A stretch of DNA of 64,000 nt from assembly GCA_914767715.1 (NCBI GenBank), contig OU612075.1:2542001-2606000 (forward strand). The letters run 5' to 3'. This stretch comes from Membranipora membranacea. Lineage: Eukaryota > Bryozoa > Gymnolaemata > Cheilostomatida > Membraniporidae. The notes under the pieces were generated by a model. The model was not told the origin of the DNA, did not search any database, and worked only from the letters and a program-made list of their open reading frames with translations. This document shows, in pieces, positions 23,801-33,479 of this stretch. The translations under genes and the position numbers were made by a program. Position 1 is the stretch's first letter. Each line of letters begins with the position of its first letter.

Positions 23801-26800
23801 AAGGTCAACTAGCATCTCCAAACAAGGAATGTTAGCTAAAAAAAGTCAAGCATGTCAATTTCAAAATACATTGCCTACAAGGAAGGGGGTTTTCGTAATT
23901 ACAGATAAATATACAACGAAGCCAGAACGGCCATCAAATATACTGCTTAGAAGTTATGACAGGTTTCAAAGCTTCAGAACCACACCAACCTGATTGTAAA
24001 CTTATGAAAAAAAGCTCCGATCAAAATAAGGAGCTGAACTGAATACAAAGCTGAGAAAACATATTTTGTTTAAAACTTTGTATACCTAAGAAAATTCGAA
24101 GGCAACTCAAAAGGAGATAATACAGTTACATCTTAATTAGCACACGTTATTATGATGGCAACTGTACAACCTGTTCTTTGTGAAACTGTAATTGATACCA
24201 GTCCAGTTTATGTAAAGAACCAAAACTTCAAGTGAGTACTCTCTGGCCCTGTCACATGTAACAGTGTGTGATGGTGAAGTGACTTCATTACGACAATAAG
24301 CCACAGAGATACCGATATCGCTGTATCACCAATGCAAGTATTCAACAGGGCCCACAGAGAGCATAATTTTGGGCCTTGACCTTAGTAGTAGCTAGACAAG
24401 AACATTAAAAAGCCATAGGGGCCATAAGAACATTATCAAACAATAAAATAATGTGACAGACTTCCAGAAACACAGGTCGATTGCCAAACTTTGGTAAATG
24501 CTGGCTACATTCTCACCATTACTTGAAGCCTTGGCAATGGTGGGCTTGTGTTACATGAATGAACACCAGAACATAAACTATTCCAATGGATTCAGTAGTC
24601 TTTGGCTTCACAGCCAGATAACTCCTTTAATCAATAGGCCAAAACACGCTGTAGTCGACTTCAGAACCACAGGCCAATTGTCAAACCAAAGACCTGTTGC
24701 TCCTTGGTCAAACCTTGGTGGTAAATGCTGGCTAGTTCTCACCCAGGAGTAAAAGTCACTCCTTGGTCCTCACCAAGCATTGGCAGTGGTGGGCTTGTGT
24801 TACATGAACACCAGAACATAACATGGATCATTAGACCCTGGCATCACAGAAAACAGTTCCATTGCTGATCAAAGGGGCCAAAACATGCTGTAGTTGACTT
24901 CAGAACCACAGCAGGCCAAATCAATGCTGACCAGTTGAATTGCTCTTGGCCTCACAGCCAGATAACCCCCCCCCCCCCCCCAGATCAATCAGGAGACAAG
25001 CAAAAGATTATTTTGACACTTACTCTGCTCTGTCAATGTTGACTCCATAGTAGCGGGCTTCGGTTAGTAAAGGTTTGCTTAGACAATGCTGGGCTAGTGC
25101 CCACTGAATCATGACACATACTATTAATAGTTGATCAGCTAGCCAATGGCAGGCTAGTCACGTGACACCACTGGACTGGGGAAAACCAGTCAATAAATAT
25201 TAGGTAGTTTTACCGCTCCCAGTAATACGATTGGAATTCCCCAGGGTTAATGGGTTTCCCAGTCAATATTTATTAAATATTCTTACCATGGAACAGGTCG
25301 CGCTTTTGCCTATTGAGTATCTATCTTGTTCTCATAGCTAAGATTGCCCTAAAATACCACCATGATCAGAACATTATTGCGTTTTCAGAGTGTCACATTT
25401 GAAAAGCTTCATTCCTGGACAACACTGCGTGTTAAGTGGAGAGGGACCCTTCGTGGGGCTTATAGTGGGGATGCTGGTGGTTGGGGACGATGGAGGATAC
25501 TATTTAACGGCAATCACTGCTCTAATCCTGGTTACATAGAGGGCATCAACTACAACTCAGAAACAGATATCAACCATCATAAATCAACAGGCAGTAAGTT
25601 CATTGATATATTATATAAAATTGGAATGAATAACCATTAGATGAATGGTCATATATATGAAATAATTAATAGAGTTTATAAATTGGAATCTGGCTTTCTG
25701 GATGCAGAAATGATAACAAAAAGCCAATCTTTCGCTAGCTTAGGGGCAACTTGCATAATGTAAACATGGTGAGTAAAACATGAGCTGTTCATGAATTCCG
25801 CAATTTTCATTTTGTGTTAAAACGTGAACTTTTCCTCCACCCAATATTTAAATATTCTGGTAGTTGTCATCCTCCACAAAAAGGGGAGTTAACTCAAGGC
25901 CTTTTGATATCATATGCCATTGTTACGACCATTCCAAACAAGATTTAGATTCACATTAAGAACAGGCAAATATCAGTTTAAGTTAAAAAACCTAAAAAAA
26001 TGCTAGATGATGTGTTAAATGGCTATAGTTTGCCATACCATCTGAAACTTTCGACATCATGCTTTCATTTGACCACTACTCGCCGGTTACTGGCCAATGG
26101 TGGTGCAGTGGTAGATAACACGAGATGACATGATGAGAGAGCTAATAGCCATGTATTTCCAATTTTAGTGCAGGGCATATGCTATGGGCTGACAGCTGGC
26201 ACCTACACCATATCGGTGAACACTGACCTTTGCTGCAGTGTACATTTCCATATCGGATGGGGCACTCATGGTTCAAGGTTTTGGGTTGATGAGATTGGCC
26301 AATCCACTTGGTCAGGAGGTTAGTACAGTGAAAGCTGGTTAATTCAAACTTTATAATTCAAAACTCGTGTTAATTCATCCAAGGAAAATGGGTCCCTTCA
26401 GCCATTTATATCAATGCATTCTAATGTCACTTAATTTCAAACTCTGCTTTGTGTGGTTCCCAGAGGTTTTAATTAAGTGAACTGCACTGTATTGTGAAAA
26501 AGACGTCTGGTGTCTTTTCTGTTATTGAAGTAATATGAACGAGAAAAACCCGCAAACAGGCGTGATTAATAAATTAGCATAACTCTCTATAAAGGTGCGC
26601 CTTGTACTTGATAATGCATGAGCCGAGATGAGATAACTACAAAATGTGAGGCTTAAATGCCAGGTTATGTTAGTAAAATTACAGTATACCACAAGTGTAA
26701 CACAGTACTGCATTATTAAACAACTGAGCCTTGTCACACTGCTCAAGAAAAAAATTAGTTCTTAGGCGTACAAAACTCCGTATATTTAGTGTGAGGTTTG

Positions 26801-29800
26801 AAGATTGTTACATTATGAAGTTAGATTGTAGTGTTCGTTGTGAGTATCAGATTTTATAAATATTGATAAATGATCAAGTCAAAGTGATGGTATACGATTC
26901 TGTAGTAGTTGCGAAGTGATAACTATGGGTCTCAATAGGGGATAACTCTCTCTTCCTCTGCTTCTAATATCAAGCTGTTACCGTAATACTTCACCTATAA
27001 GGCGGGTGCCTTATAAGTGAAGGCACCTATAAGAGAGGAGCATATAGGCGCGGCTAACAATTGAAGCATTTTTATATTTAGCTTGGACCAAATCTGTTGT
27101 CTGTGAGTGTGGCTGAATAGCCCAGTGGGCAGCGGGTCTGCCTTGTAACCAGGGTGTAAAAACGAAGTTACATGTTCGAATCCCATTGAGTTCAGTTTTT
27201 TTTCAAAGGAGTGCCTTATAGCCGTGGGGTGCCTTATTACCGGAGCATTTTAATCTTTTTCCGGTGCCTTAATAAATGAGGTATTACGGTATGAGCATTT
27301 CATCGGTCTAAGATTCATTTAGTTAGTTAGTATTCGAGATTAAACGAAAAAAAAAGAATTGCCTATATTTGCAGGCATAATGTTAGTTAGATAGTATTAT
27401 TTAATTATGATTATTTCTATTTTAGAGCCCACAGTAAAACCATGCCCTGCACTGCCAGTTTTTAACGTAAGAGAGCATATCACAACCTCTACATGGTCTC
27501 AAGATCCCTCTCTCACATTATGGGTATGTATAACAGAGAAAAAAGTAGATGACAAATGCTTCTGTATCAAATTGCAAAATACTGAGCATGTACCAATATT
27601 CAGTTCCGGCTGGATATCCTTTGATCTTTGCATCATTTGACTGCTCAAACTCACCTTATTCGCACTTGGAAAAGTTAGCTTCTATAGGCAACGTGAAAAT
27701 AGGTCAATTTGGCTGCTTAGCGGCTCTGCTGCTGCGATGTAGAGTGACTTGTATCTCAGAGTCTATACGAAATCAGTTTGCATTCCAACCCATTTTTCAA
27801 CCATGATAAGCTCCAACCTAAGCTAGCTAAAATTGTTTTAAGGTGATATTGAGACAACCCCATAATAGCTACACTAAACTCTAGCTAAAATTTACTCTTT
27901 CAGGGTATTAAAATGAAAATGCTGTTATGACATCATATCATGTGACTTTGTTGTTGCAGAGTGTAGGTTACACAAAGATGGAGGCAGCGACAGCTTTGAG
28001 GATCAATCTAGATTTCGTTATCAGGATGCATACAGGTGGATCTGACAGTAGTGCCTGCAGCTTCTGGTGGATTTACGTATGTCTATAACGATTACACTTC
28101 CCCTACGGGGGGGGGGGGGTTTCTCAATTAAAATAAGCAATGCTTTTTAAAGCAAGTCATCACTCTCACATGGCCAATTATGTCTCTTTTGGTCTTTCAA
28201 TTAAATAAATTTGTTCCCAAATCGCTGACTAAGAATCTGTATAATTCTGTCAATGAATGAGCGATTCGAGGACAAGATCTTACACACTCACTTTGTGACC
28301 AATCGATGATTTTGTCTGTTTTTAATTCATCTTTATGAAAAACAAAAGCTTTTTGTCTCAGTTCTGGCTTGCACATCACAACCGCGTATTCAATTATTGT
28401 TGTTAATCATAGATGCCTAATCAGTTTTTGCGGTTTTCGTTATTACTGGTTGACCAAAATCAGTGGTAGGGAGTTATGCTGTTATAGCTTGTTATCTTGA
28501 TGAATTTGAATGTCTGGAAAAAGCAAGTTACCCCCAGATAGTAGGCAGGATACGTGGGTTAGTCTTTCAGCTTGCCCATCATGTTCATTCTTGAAACAAT
28601 CCCATACCACTGATTTCTTATATACAGGAAATTCACGAAAAGTGGAACGACTCCTAAGAGAGGCTTAGGTTTCTATTGGCTCTATTTCTATGTTGTTATT
28701 GCTTGCAGGTAGATGGAGGTAACTGCAGTCCTAGTCCGATTGGTCGAGTTTTAGCTAATCTAAACTATGCCTCACATGTCAACAACGAACACAGATCAAC
28801 TGAAAGTATGTCCATACTTCCTTTCGTTGTTTGATAGTTGAACAAATTTTTTTATCTGATAGACCTCGGTAAAGAGCAGTGAGAACAAATATGCGCCTAT
28901 TCCTAAGGGTAATAGCAAAATCTCCCTCTGTTCAAATGTAGTTCTAATTATCCTTAAAAGCATATGACAGAAAATTGCTGTGACAAATTGGGTTGGTTTG
29001 AAATTCTACACTGGGCGAAGCGCCTTTCACGTTTACAAAGTTCTAGATGCGGCTACGGAATAAACTTACGACTGGACATAATTTTCTATAGTCTTAAAAG
29101 CTGATCTTTGGTATGGTTTGTTGACCACAAAGTTGGTTTTCTGAATGATATGAGTTTGTTTGATAGTCGAGGGGCACTGTACAGGTATATCAGCGGGCTA
29201 TCACACTATCTCACTATACCTGGGAACTTGTCCCTGGGGAACGGGTACGTCCGACACTGAAACAGGCTGGAACGGCTGCCATCAGAGATTCATTATAGAA
29301 GAGGTTAGGCTCGGTACTACCGCCGTAGGAGGTATGCTATCTTAAATATTTTTTGTGTGCAATTTTACCTGCATTTAATGCTGTTCCTTCTCATCTAGGC
29401 TGTTACAGTTTGGTTACCAGGGAATCGGTTGTCTATAGCCCTCTTTCCTGTATACTAAAAACAGAAATTATGCCTCAGGAATTGTGTACTCCTATTATTC
29501 GAAAATAATAAAGATGTCTAGTATATCATGTTTAAGAAATTCAATGCAGGATTGAAAAAGAATGCATTTTGACACTCAGTTTCCCGTTGTTACATACTTA
29601 ATTACATACCATTCAATTCCAGAAAGTTGCATTGTGGGACACAATTCATCAAACCTATCTTTGTATATTTCAGCTATAGGCTCAGATCTTACGACAATGT
29701 ACAGACACCCTCAGTTTAATATGGCGATACACACGCTGAGCGCTCCTGCTAATGGGAATGACAATGGTGTAGTTTGGGTGAGTGACTACAGAGGCCTTAT

Positions 29801-32046
29801 GCCGGCTTATTCGGCTCACCCAATGATATATATTATATGGATGCGGGGTACATATCTGATACTGTGCAAGCCTATGGCTATTTATGTATAGTTGCTGGAT
29901 CGCATTTCTCATCTTTGATTGGTCCTCAAGCTTAGAATCTAGAATAGCTGACACATGTAAACTTTTGTCAAGCAGCTTTATACTGATGGCATTTCTACCC
30001 AAATAGCCATGTTATGTATTTTACCACTGGTCTATAAATTCATATCATTGGGCTCACCTGGTTTGATCACCTTGTCTGTCCAGCTTGTGCTGGCTTGGCG
30101 GTATACCTGGTTTACCGATTCACCTGGCATATCAGGCTCAACCAGCTAAACTGACCTAGTCCTTCGAGCCTGAGCCAATCCTTGTTCAGCTTTCTTTGTT
30201 GATTTGGCTTGCCAGGTTAACCACGCTTGTTCAAGACCATTTCCATGCTTTTAACTTGAGGTAGGCTATCTGTTAAAAGTTTTCATGCGTTCGGAGTTGT
30301 TTCTCCCTCCTTTCATTCTGTAGATGGGAGCAGATTGGAATGCAGGCAAACTTATTCAAACTGTTCTAGATTTGAGGGTCTGGTTAAAAACTACATTAAT
30401 TGGATCAGTTGGTAATAGTAATACTTATCATTACACCTATACCTGAATTTGACATAAATCAAATTTCGTCTTGCAGTCTATTCCTAGCTACAACAAGATT
30501 TACGACTCTAGTGGCGTCCGAGTAGCCATAAGCACAGATGCACGATGCTACTGGGGGCATGGTGATCATACGAACTACGCCCCTTGCTGCCGGCATTACT
30601 TCACATTTAATGGCGGGGAATGTGGTAACCCTGGTACTATAGAGGGAGTGAACTACCTGAACAAAAACACAAATCTGCACCGGCCGGTTATGAGTGAGTT
30701 TAGCTCTTTGTACTATGTCTGTGTACACATCTATAGCAAATAGGGCATTGACCACAATGCAATTTTCCTGGATATCTTGATATCACATCAATGATGAAAT
30801 ATGAGATTGGATTCCATCATTCTTAGAGTTATATTGTGGAAATGTTGAAAAAAAGCAGCAAAAACTTGAATCAATATACAAAGTTATGAAATTCCTGACA
30901 ACTCAGCCCTCCTTGGTTAAACCAGTTACAGATAATCCTAATTGTGAAAGATTGCAATGCTGCCTTGTGTGCGCAAGATAAATTTGCTGGCATGGTTTGT
31001 CCCTAGTAATGGATGCTATCTTTGATGGCTCCACTACAATTACAAACAGCAATGAAAAGATGTGTATCTCGGCCTGTTCGAGGAATTTACAGAAATCTTT
31101 TTGGCTTGCCTTGAGCTTCTTTAGTTTAAAGTTTGTGTTTCCCAATTCAAGATAAGAATATAGTTTGTTGCAAATCAGGAGGGACTTTTTATTCAATAAT
31201 AAATATCCATACCTCTTTTTTTATTTTTTATTGTATTGCAGCATGAAATTAATGTTGCAGCCCTTATTGGCTGGTTATGGTGCACATTTTACCAGGGAGC
31301 ACATCAAAAGCAAGTTTTATTTCTTAGTGACTGCTAGCATCACAGGACTGCTAATAGGCCTGGTATCATTGATAATATGAATCCGTGGATTAGTAGTAAA
31401 TTACACAGTAATGGCTATTTGTGGAGAAATAACATCAGTATATTGCTTTGTCCAGTAATTGGGTCTAGTTTAAATTCTGGCAGCTTCAACGTTATGCATT
31501 GATTGAGGTTCCAGTACCGACCTTTGGAAACTCAGACAAGTCATTTGACAATTGTTTGCAATATGCGATATGCTTTTTCAGGGTCTGACATGTTCCCTTG
31601 CTTCATGAATATATACAGGCCTGTAGTTCAAGGGAGGCAGGAAGGCACTATCGCCCCTAGAAAGCTAAATGAAGTGGCCTAAAAACACCATAATTGGAAA
31701 AACCATATCAGAATCAGCTCCTCTGGGATTTCTATTTGCTAATTATATGCCTTAAATTACTCGGAGATGGGCTTACAGCACCCCTCCTTGTGACGCTTCG
31801 GACTCGCTTCAGACTCGTGCCTCCCCTAACATTTCTTCTAAATTACGCCTGGTATTTATCAATTCGTTGTTTTTATAAGTTGAAGGTACATGCGAAGGAA
31901 TTAACCGAGGTACGGTAAGTCTTACACTAAATGCTGGTATCTGCAGACATCATTCAGTAGTAGGAGAATGCTACTTCGGCTGGAATAGTTACGTTAGCTT
32001 AATGGTGTCTGAGACTTATGTGGACAGAACAGTACAAAACTACTAA
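11884..32046 (+). CDS. Secreted PAN/apple-like protein with three CTHRC1-like C-terminal domains (host of the Harbinger insertion)
   Basis: Thirteen exons join in phase: 11884-12003, 12472-12713, 14044-14158, 15022-15116, 25389-25593, 26169-26318, 27426-27523, 27960-28076, 28709-28805, 29167-29331, 29674-29777, 30477-30693 and 31880-32046 (about 630 aa). Exon 1 encodes a signal peptide (MLVQNVLSLFAALLSSVVG). The frame that continues into exon 2 is shifted by one base at a GGGG run (11,938-11,941): either a frameshift mutation or a sequencing error. Exons 1-2 (~aa 25-100) form a PAN/apple-like Cys pattern (MECATYCHAERDCN...DCYLI). Exons 3-4 are a Cys-rich linker. Three modules (~aa 190-310, 340-468, 500-630) match the C-terminal domain of CTHRC1 in motif order: an (F)NG..C..P..IEG motif, a (G).C.G...G motif and GWNS/GWN..(R)..(I/V)EE. 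No collagen Gly-X-Y repeat is present. Linking exons end phase 0 before each module. Intron 4 (15,117-25,388) contains the Harbinger transposon. Presumably extracellular; function unknown. Confidence 0.75.
13621..13649. repeat. (TCTTA)n microsatellite
   Basis: About six perfect units of tctta in intron 2 of the PAN/CTHRC1-like gene. Confidence 0.9.
14766..14959 (-). mobile_element. tRNA-derived SINE (family A), reverse copy
   Basis: Reverse-complement relative of the SINE at 1,311-1,545: the B-box complement (ggatttgaacccgag), the A-box region (agctacctcc) and the body motif atattcggcgccaa are all recognisable. It lies in intron 3 of the PAN/CTHRC1-like gene. Confidence 0.75.
15140..15340. 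repeat. AT-rich simple repeat
   Basis: Long runs of ata/taata/aatat, interrupted by a short unique piece, in intron 4 just upstream of the Harbinger insertion. Confidence 0.8.
15644..15666 (+). repeat. Harbinger left terminal inverted repeat
   Basis: 23 bp, an exact reverse complement of 25,289-25,311, immediately preceded by ATT. A weaker inverted echo (ggcgcgacttttggg, about 15,740) lies ~90 bp inside. Confidence 0.88.
16183..19467 (+). CDS. HARBI1-like DDE transposase of the Harbinger element
   Basis: Exons 16908-17079, 17396-17535, 17960-18030, 18432-18609 and 19091-19467 keep phase and end at TAG. Upstream, an in-phase exon ends at 16,319 and reads ESLPDWSQSRFKSAFRLSR; spliced to exon 2 it gives FRLSREAFDTLL, the typical N-terminal helix of the family. 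Catalytic DDE residues are visible: Asp in LVDGTEIKI (17,986-17,988), Asp in GSPGSYHDARVL (18,537-18,539) and Glu in VEHANGRLKNTW (19,207-19,209). GDSAY at the exon 5/6 junction is also diagnostic. From 16,256 the ORF is 1,002 nt. The likely start at 16,183 reads in a frame one base off from 16,256 onward (QRFQAYKRSA then ESLPDW), so either exon 1 carries a 1-nt insertion or a further 5' exon was missed. By family it cuts and pastes the element together with its Myb-like partner. Confidence 0.85.
19626..20074. repeat. Inverted repeat between convergent Harbinger genes
   Basis: Arms of about 82 bp (19,626-19,708 and 19,993-20,074) are near-identical inverted copies, starting gtgtgcaactaagaattt and containing cattgacaaat, separated by ~285 bp. 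They lie between the transposase stop (19,467) and the stop of the minus-strand gene (20,544). Either a nested MITE or a structural part of the element. No coding potential is recognised in the loop. Confidence 0.75.
20544..25048 (-). CDS. Harbinger Myb/SANT-like partner protein with AT-hook
   Basis: Ten exons join in perfect phase: 25048-25024, 23835-23737, 23453-23414, 23147-23042, 22776-22714, 22496-22361, 22217-22114, 21750-21612, 21276-21171 and 20739-20544 (1,014 nt, 337 aa, no internal stop). Exon 2 has LEMLVDLTE, a SUMO-interaction-like hydrophobic/acidic motif. Exon 4 has an AT-hook (KKKRGRPKGSKN, ~aa 60-72). Exons 7-8 (~aa 158-237) form a Myb/SANT-like trihelix (W-T...LWETIEDKL..., then a helix ending LLKTYKEIEDW). 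The C-terminus (~aa 285-330) is a charged coiled coil (EKKTELLEREVNSKID). In known Harbinger elements a second Myb-like protein binds the transposase and transposon DNA and aids nuclear import; that role is inferred here from domain and position. The start is chosen because exon 1 (MESTLTEQ) ends at a strong donor in phase with exon 2. Confidence 0.85.
24486..24960. repeat. Imperfect direct repeats in intron 1 of the Myb-like gene
   Basis: Two to three imperfect copies share gtgggcttgtgttacatg, ccaaaaca(c/t)gctgtagt and cttcagaaccacag, followed by a C-run at 24,967-24,980. No coding potential seen. The strand of any parent element is unknown. Confidence 0.65.
25289..25311 (-). repeat. Harbinger right terminal inverted repeat
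   Basis: Exact inverted copy of 15,644-15,666, followed by ATT. The 74 bp between here and host exon 5 are residual host intron ending in ttttcag. Confidence 0.88.
25389..26318 (+). other. CTHRC1-like module A (exons 5-6 of host gene)
   Basis: Exon 25389-25593 starts in phase 0 with SVTFEKL and contains ILFNGNHCSNPGYIEG. Exon 26169-26318 contains GICYGLTAGTYTISV and GWGTHGSRFWVDEI. The phase-1 intron in the middle is at the same place as in modules B and C, showing internal triplication. Confidence 0.75.
26979..27291. mobile_element. TIR-bearing MITE with tRNA-like core
   Basis: taccgtaatac at 26,979 and its complement at 27,281-27,291 frame ~310 bp. If TA is the target duplication, the ends are CCGTAATAC...GTATTACGG. 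Similarity continues inward (cacctataaggc against gccttaataaatgag). Several internal gtgccttat repeats are present. The core holds a tRNA-like sequence (27,105-27,200). It lies in intron 6 of the PAN/CTHRC1-like gene. Confidence 0.65.
27105..27200 (+). other. tRNA-like sequence inside MITE (tRNA-Thr-like)
   Basis: An A-box-like tagcccagtgggcagcggg, an anticodon-loop-like ccttgtaacc (TGT), a B-box tgttcgaatccca and a T-run terminator at ~27,196 are visible. The acceptor stem does not pair convincingly, so it is unlikely to be a functional tRNA. Confidence 0.5.
27426..29331 (+). other. CTHRC1-like module B (exons 7-10 of host gene)
   Basis: Linker exon 27426-27523, then 27960-28076 (SVGYTKMEAATALRI ... 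CSFWWIY), 28709-28805 (VDGGNCSPSPIGRV) and 29167-29331 (EGHCTGISAGYHTISL, GWNGCHQRFIIEEV). It carries one more intron than modules A and C, in the strand before the Cys-Pro motif. It is the module closest to the CTHRC1 pattern. Confidence 0.78.
29674..32046 (+). other. CTHRC1-like module C (exons 11-13 of host gene)
   Basis: Linker exon 29674-29777, exon 30477-30693 (SIPSYNKI ... RHYFTFNGGECGNPGTIEG) and terminal exon 31880-32046 (EGTCEGINRGTVSLTLNAG, then ECYFGWNSYVSLMVSETYV, stop). The phase-1 junction gives VMIEGTCEGI. An aataaa lies ~140 bp after the stop (near 32,188). Confidence 0.8.
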
Positions 32047-33479
32047 CATCTAATGATCACTAACAACTCTATGTCTGCTTTGAATTTCTTACTCAAATGT
32101 TGTGCTCAAAAGTCCCCTTGTATTTTTGATTGATTTAGTTATTTTGTATAGTGACTGGGTGACATTTTGCCTCACCAAAGCTTGGTTGTAAATAAATGTG
32201 CATTTGGACATCCATTTGTTTGACATGTGTGTTTTTTGCTATTTGCAACAATCTCTAGCTTTTTACTGAATGCGTTTCATCAAGCTTGCTTGCAGTTGTT
32301 TTCTGTATCTTTATCAGTGATACATCATCCACACCATAAATCTGACACTTAAGCATTCAACCCTACAACTAATATTTTTACCTCCAAAGACAAAAAAATA
32401 CATCCATTGTTCAGGCTGTATTCAATTCCGGATTCAATTCAATTATGAACAATCATTCAGGCAGCCAACGAGATATTGACATGTTCTATTTGAAGTACGT
32501 ATTCATCAAAGGCATCACGTTAATATATCAAGACATGAACGACCACTGTTCTGGCGTTCTGTATTTATCTCAGTAGGGCTAATTATCATGTATTGAGAGG
32601 TTGTGAGATCCTAAAAAGATCCAGCCAGGTTTGTTCACACTTTTTGTTGATTTGTATTATGGAAATCAAAGTTATCGTCTAGTTTTTTTCTATTATACCA
32701 ACTTATTGATTATTCTATATGCTTGCTCAAAAACATTCTTGTACTTTGTACCATTTACTATTCTTTTAGGTATTAAAAGCAAAATAAAGAACACAAATCA
32801 AATTAAAATATATTTTTAATTCATTTTAGTTCAGTTAAATTTACAGGCAATAATAACAAAGGCGATAAAAAGTTTATGCTAACAAAATTTGAAAATGAGA
32901 CAGAATGGGAAAGATGGCTAGGATTACTTTTACATAGATAAGCTTGGGTAGTTCACGATGGTTGAGAGCCTGCCCTGTTTATGATAAAACAGAGGGTGGG
33001 CTGACCCTAAAGAGGGACGCAAGTTGCCCGGAGTCCTCGTACTGAGAGTGTGATGTATCCTAGTAAACTAGAATGCATCCTAGAGGTGAGGCCATGGTGG
33101 ACCTCCTAATCATAAGTGTGCAGCAAGCTGCCAGAAACCAACACAGGCACTTATCACCCATTGGCAGTGACACTTCGATCTTAGCCAATAGGCAGTGTGC
33201 TCTAAACCGGCATTGAGCACTTTCGGAGCCTATTGAATCACTTCATTTCCTAGAGCTGCAGAAACAACACTACTGCTGGCACTCTCAATTAGTATGTTAA
33301 TCTCTCTTCAATTATACCGCCACTTTCTCGAAAAATTAAAAAAAAAATTTATAAGATATTATTAAATGATTATATAAAAATTTAAAAATATTAAAAAATT
33401 AAATATTCATAAAAAGGTTTAATTATTAATATTATTAATAAAAAATTATAAAAAGTTTAATTCGTATTTTTGTTTGTAG
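32047..33479. other. Region between PAN/CTHRC1-like gene and first recognised Ig exon
   Basis: Contains the 3' UTR of the upstream gene and AT-rich sequence, all duplicated at 52.4-53.7 kb. No signal-peptide exon for the Ig gene is recognisable here. Confidence 0.55.

Larger units (their letters stand above)
15644..25311. mobile_element. PIF/Harbinger DNA transposon, ~9.7 kb, in a host intron
   Basis: The element is bounded by identical 23-bp inverted repeats at 15,644-15,666 and 25,289-25,311, beginning AGGCAAAAGCGCGACC. Further sub-terminal similarity (tattgactgggaaaccca and a ctggggaattcc motif) continues inside both ends. ATT flanks both sides (15,641-15,643 and 25,312-25,314), a 3-bp duplication as expected for this superfamily, although classical elements favour TWA. 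Inside lie convergent genes: a HARBI1-like DDE transposase (plus) and a Myb/SANT-like protein with AT-hook (minus), the two-protein set known for Harbinger elements. Their 3' ends face each other across an internal inverted repeat. The element separates exon 4 (ends 15,116) from exon 5 (starts 25,389) of the PAN/CTHRC1-like gene, which remain in compatible phase. Confidence 0.88.

Noticed and set aside
25362-25640. Start codon of an independent CTHRC1-like gene at 25,362
   Set aside because: The first residues are not a signal peptide and lie before a good acceptor (ttttcag at 25,388); phase 0 fits exon 4 at 15,116.
30324-30378. Possible extra exon (MGADWNAGKLIQTVLDLR)
   Set aside because: Poor donor, and the joint of 29,777 to 30,477 is already in phase with the module pattern.
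32631-32819. Hydrophobic ORF, with a similar ORF at 52,905-53,108
   Set aside because: Conserved only because the whole region is duplicated; frame differences and AT-rich composition explain the hydrophobicity, and no splice partner or motif is seen.
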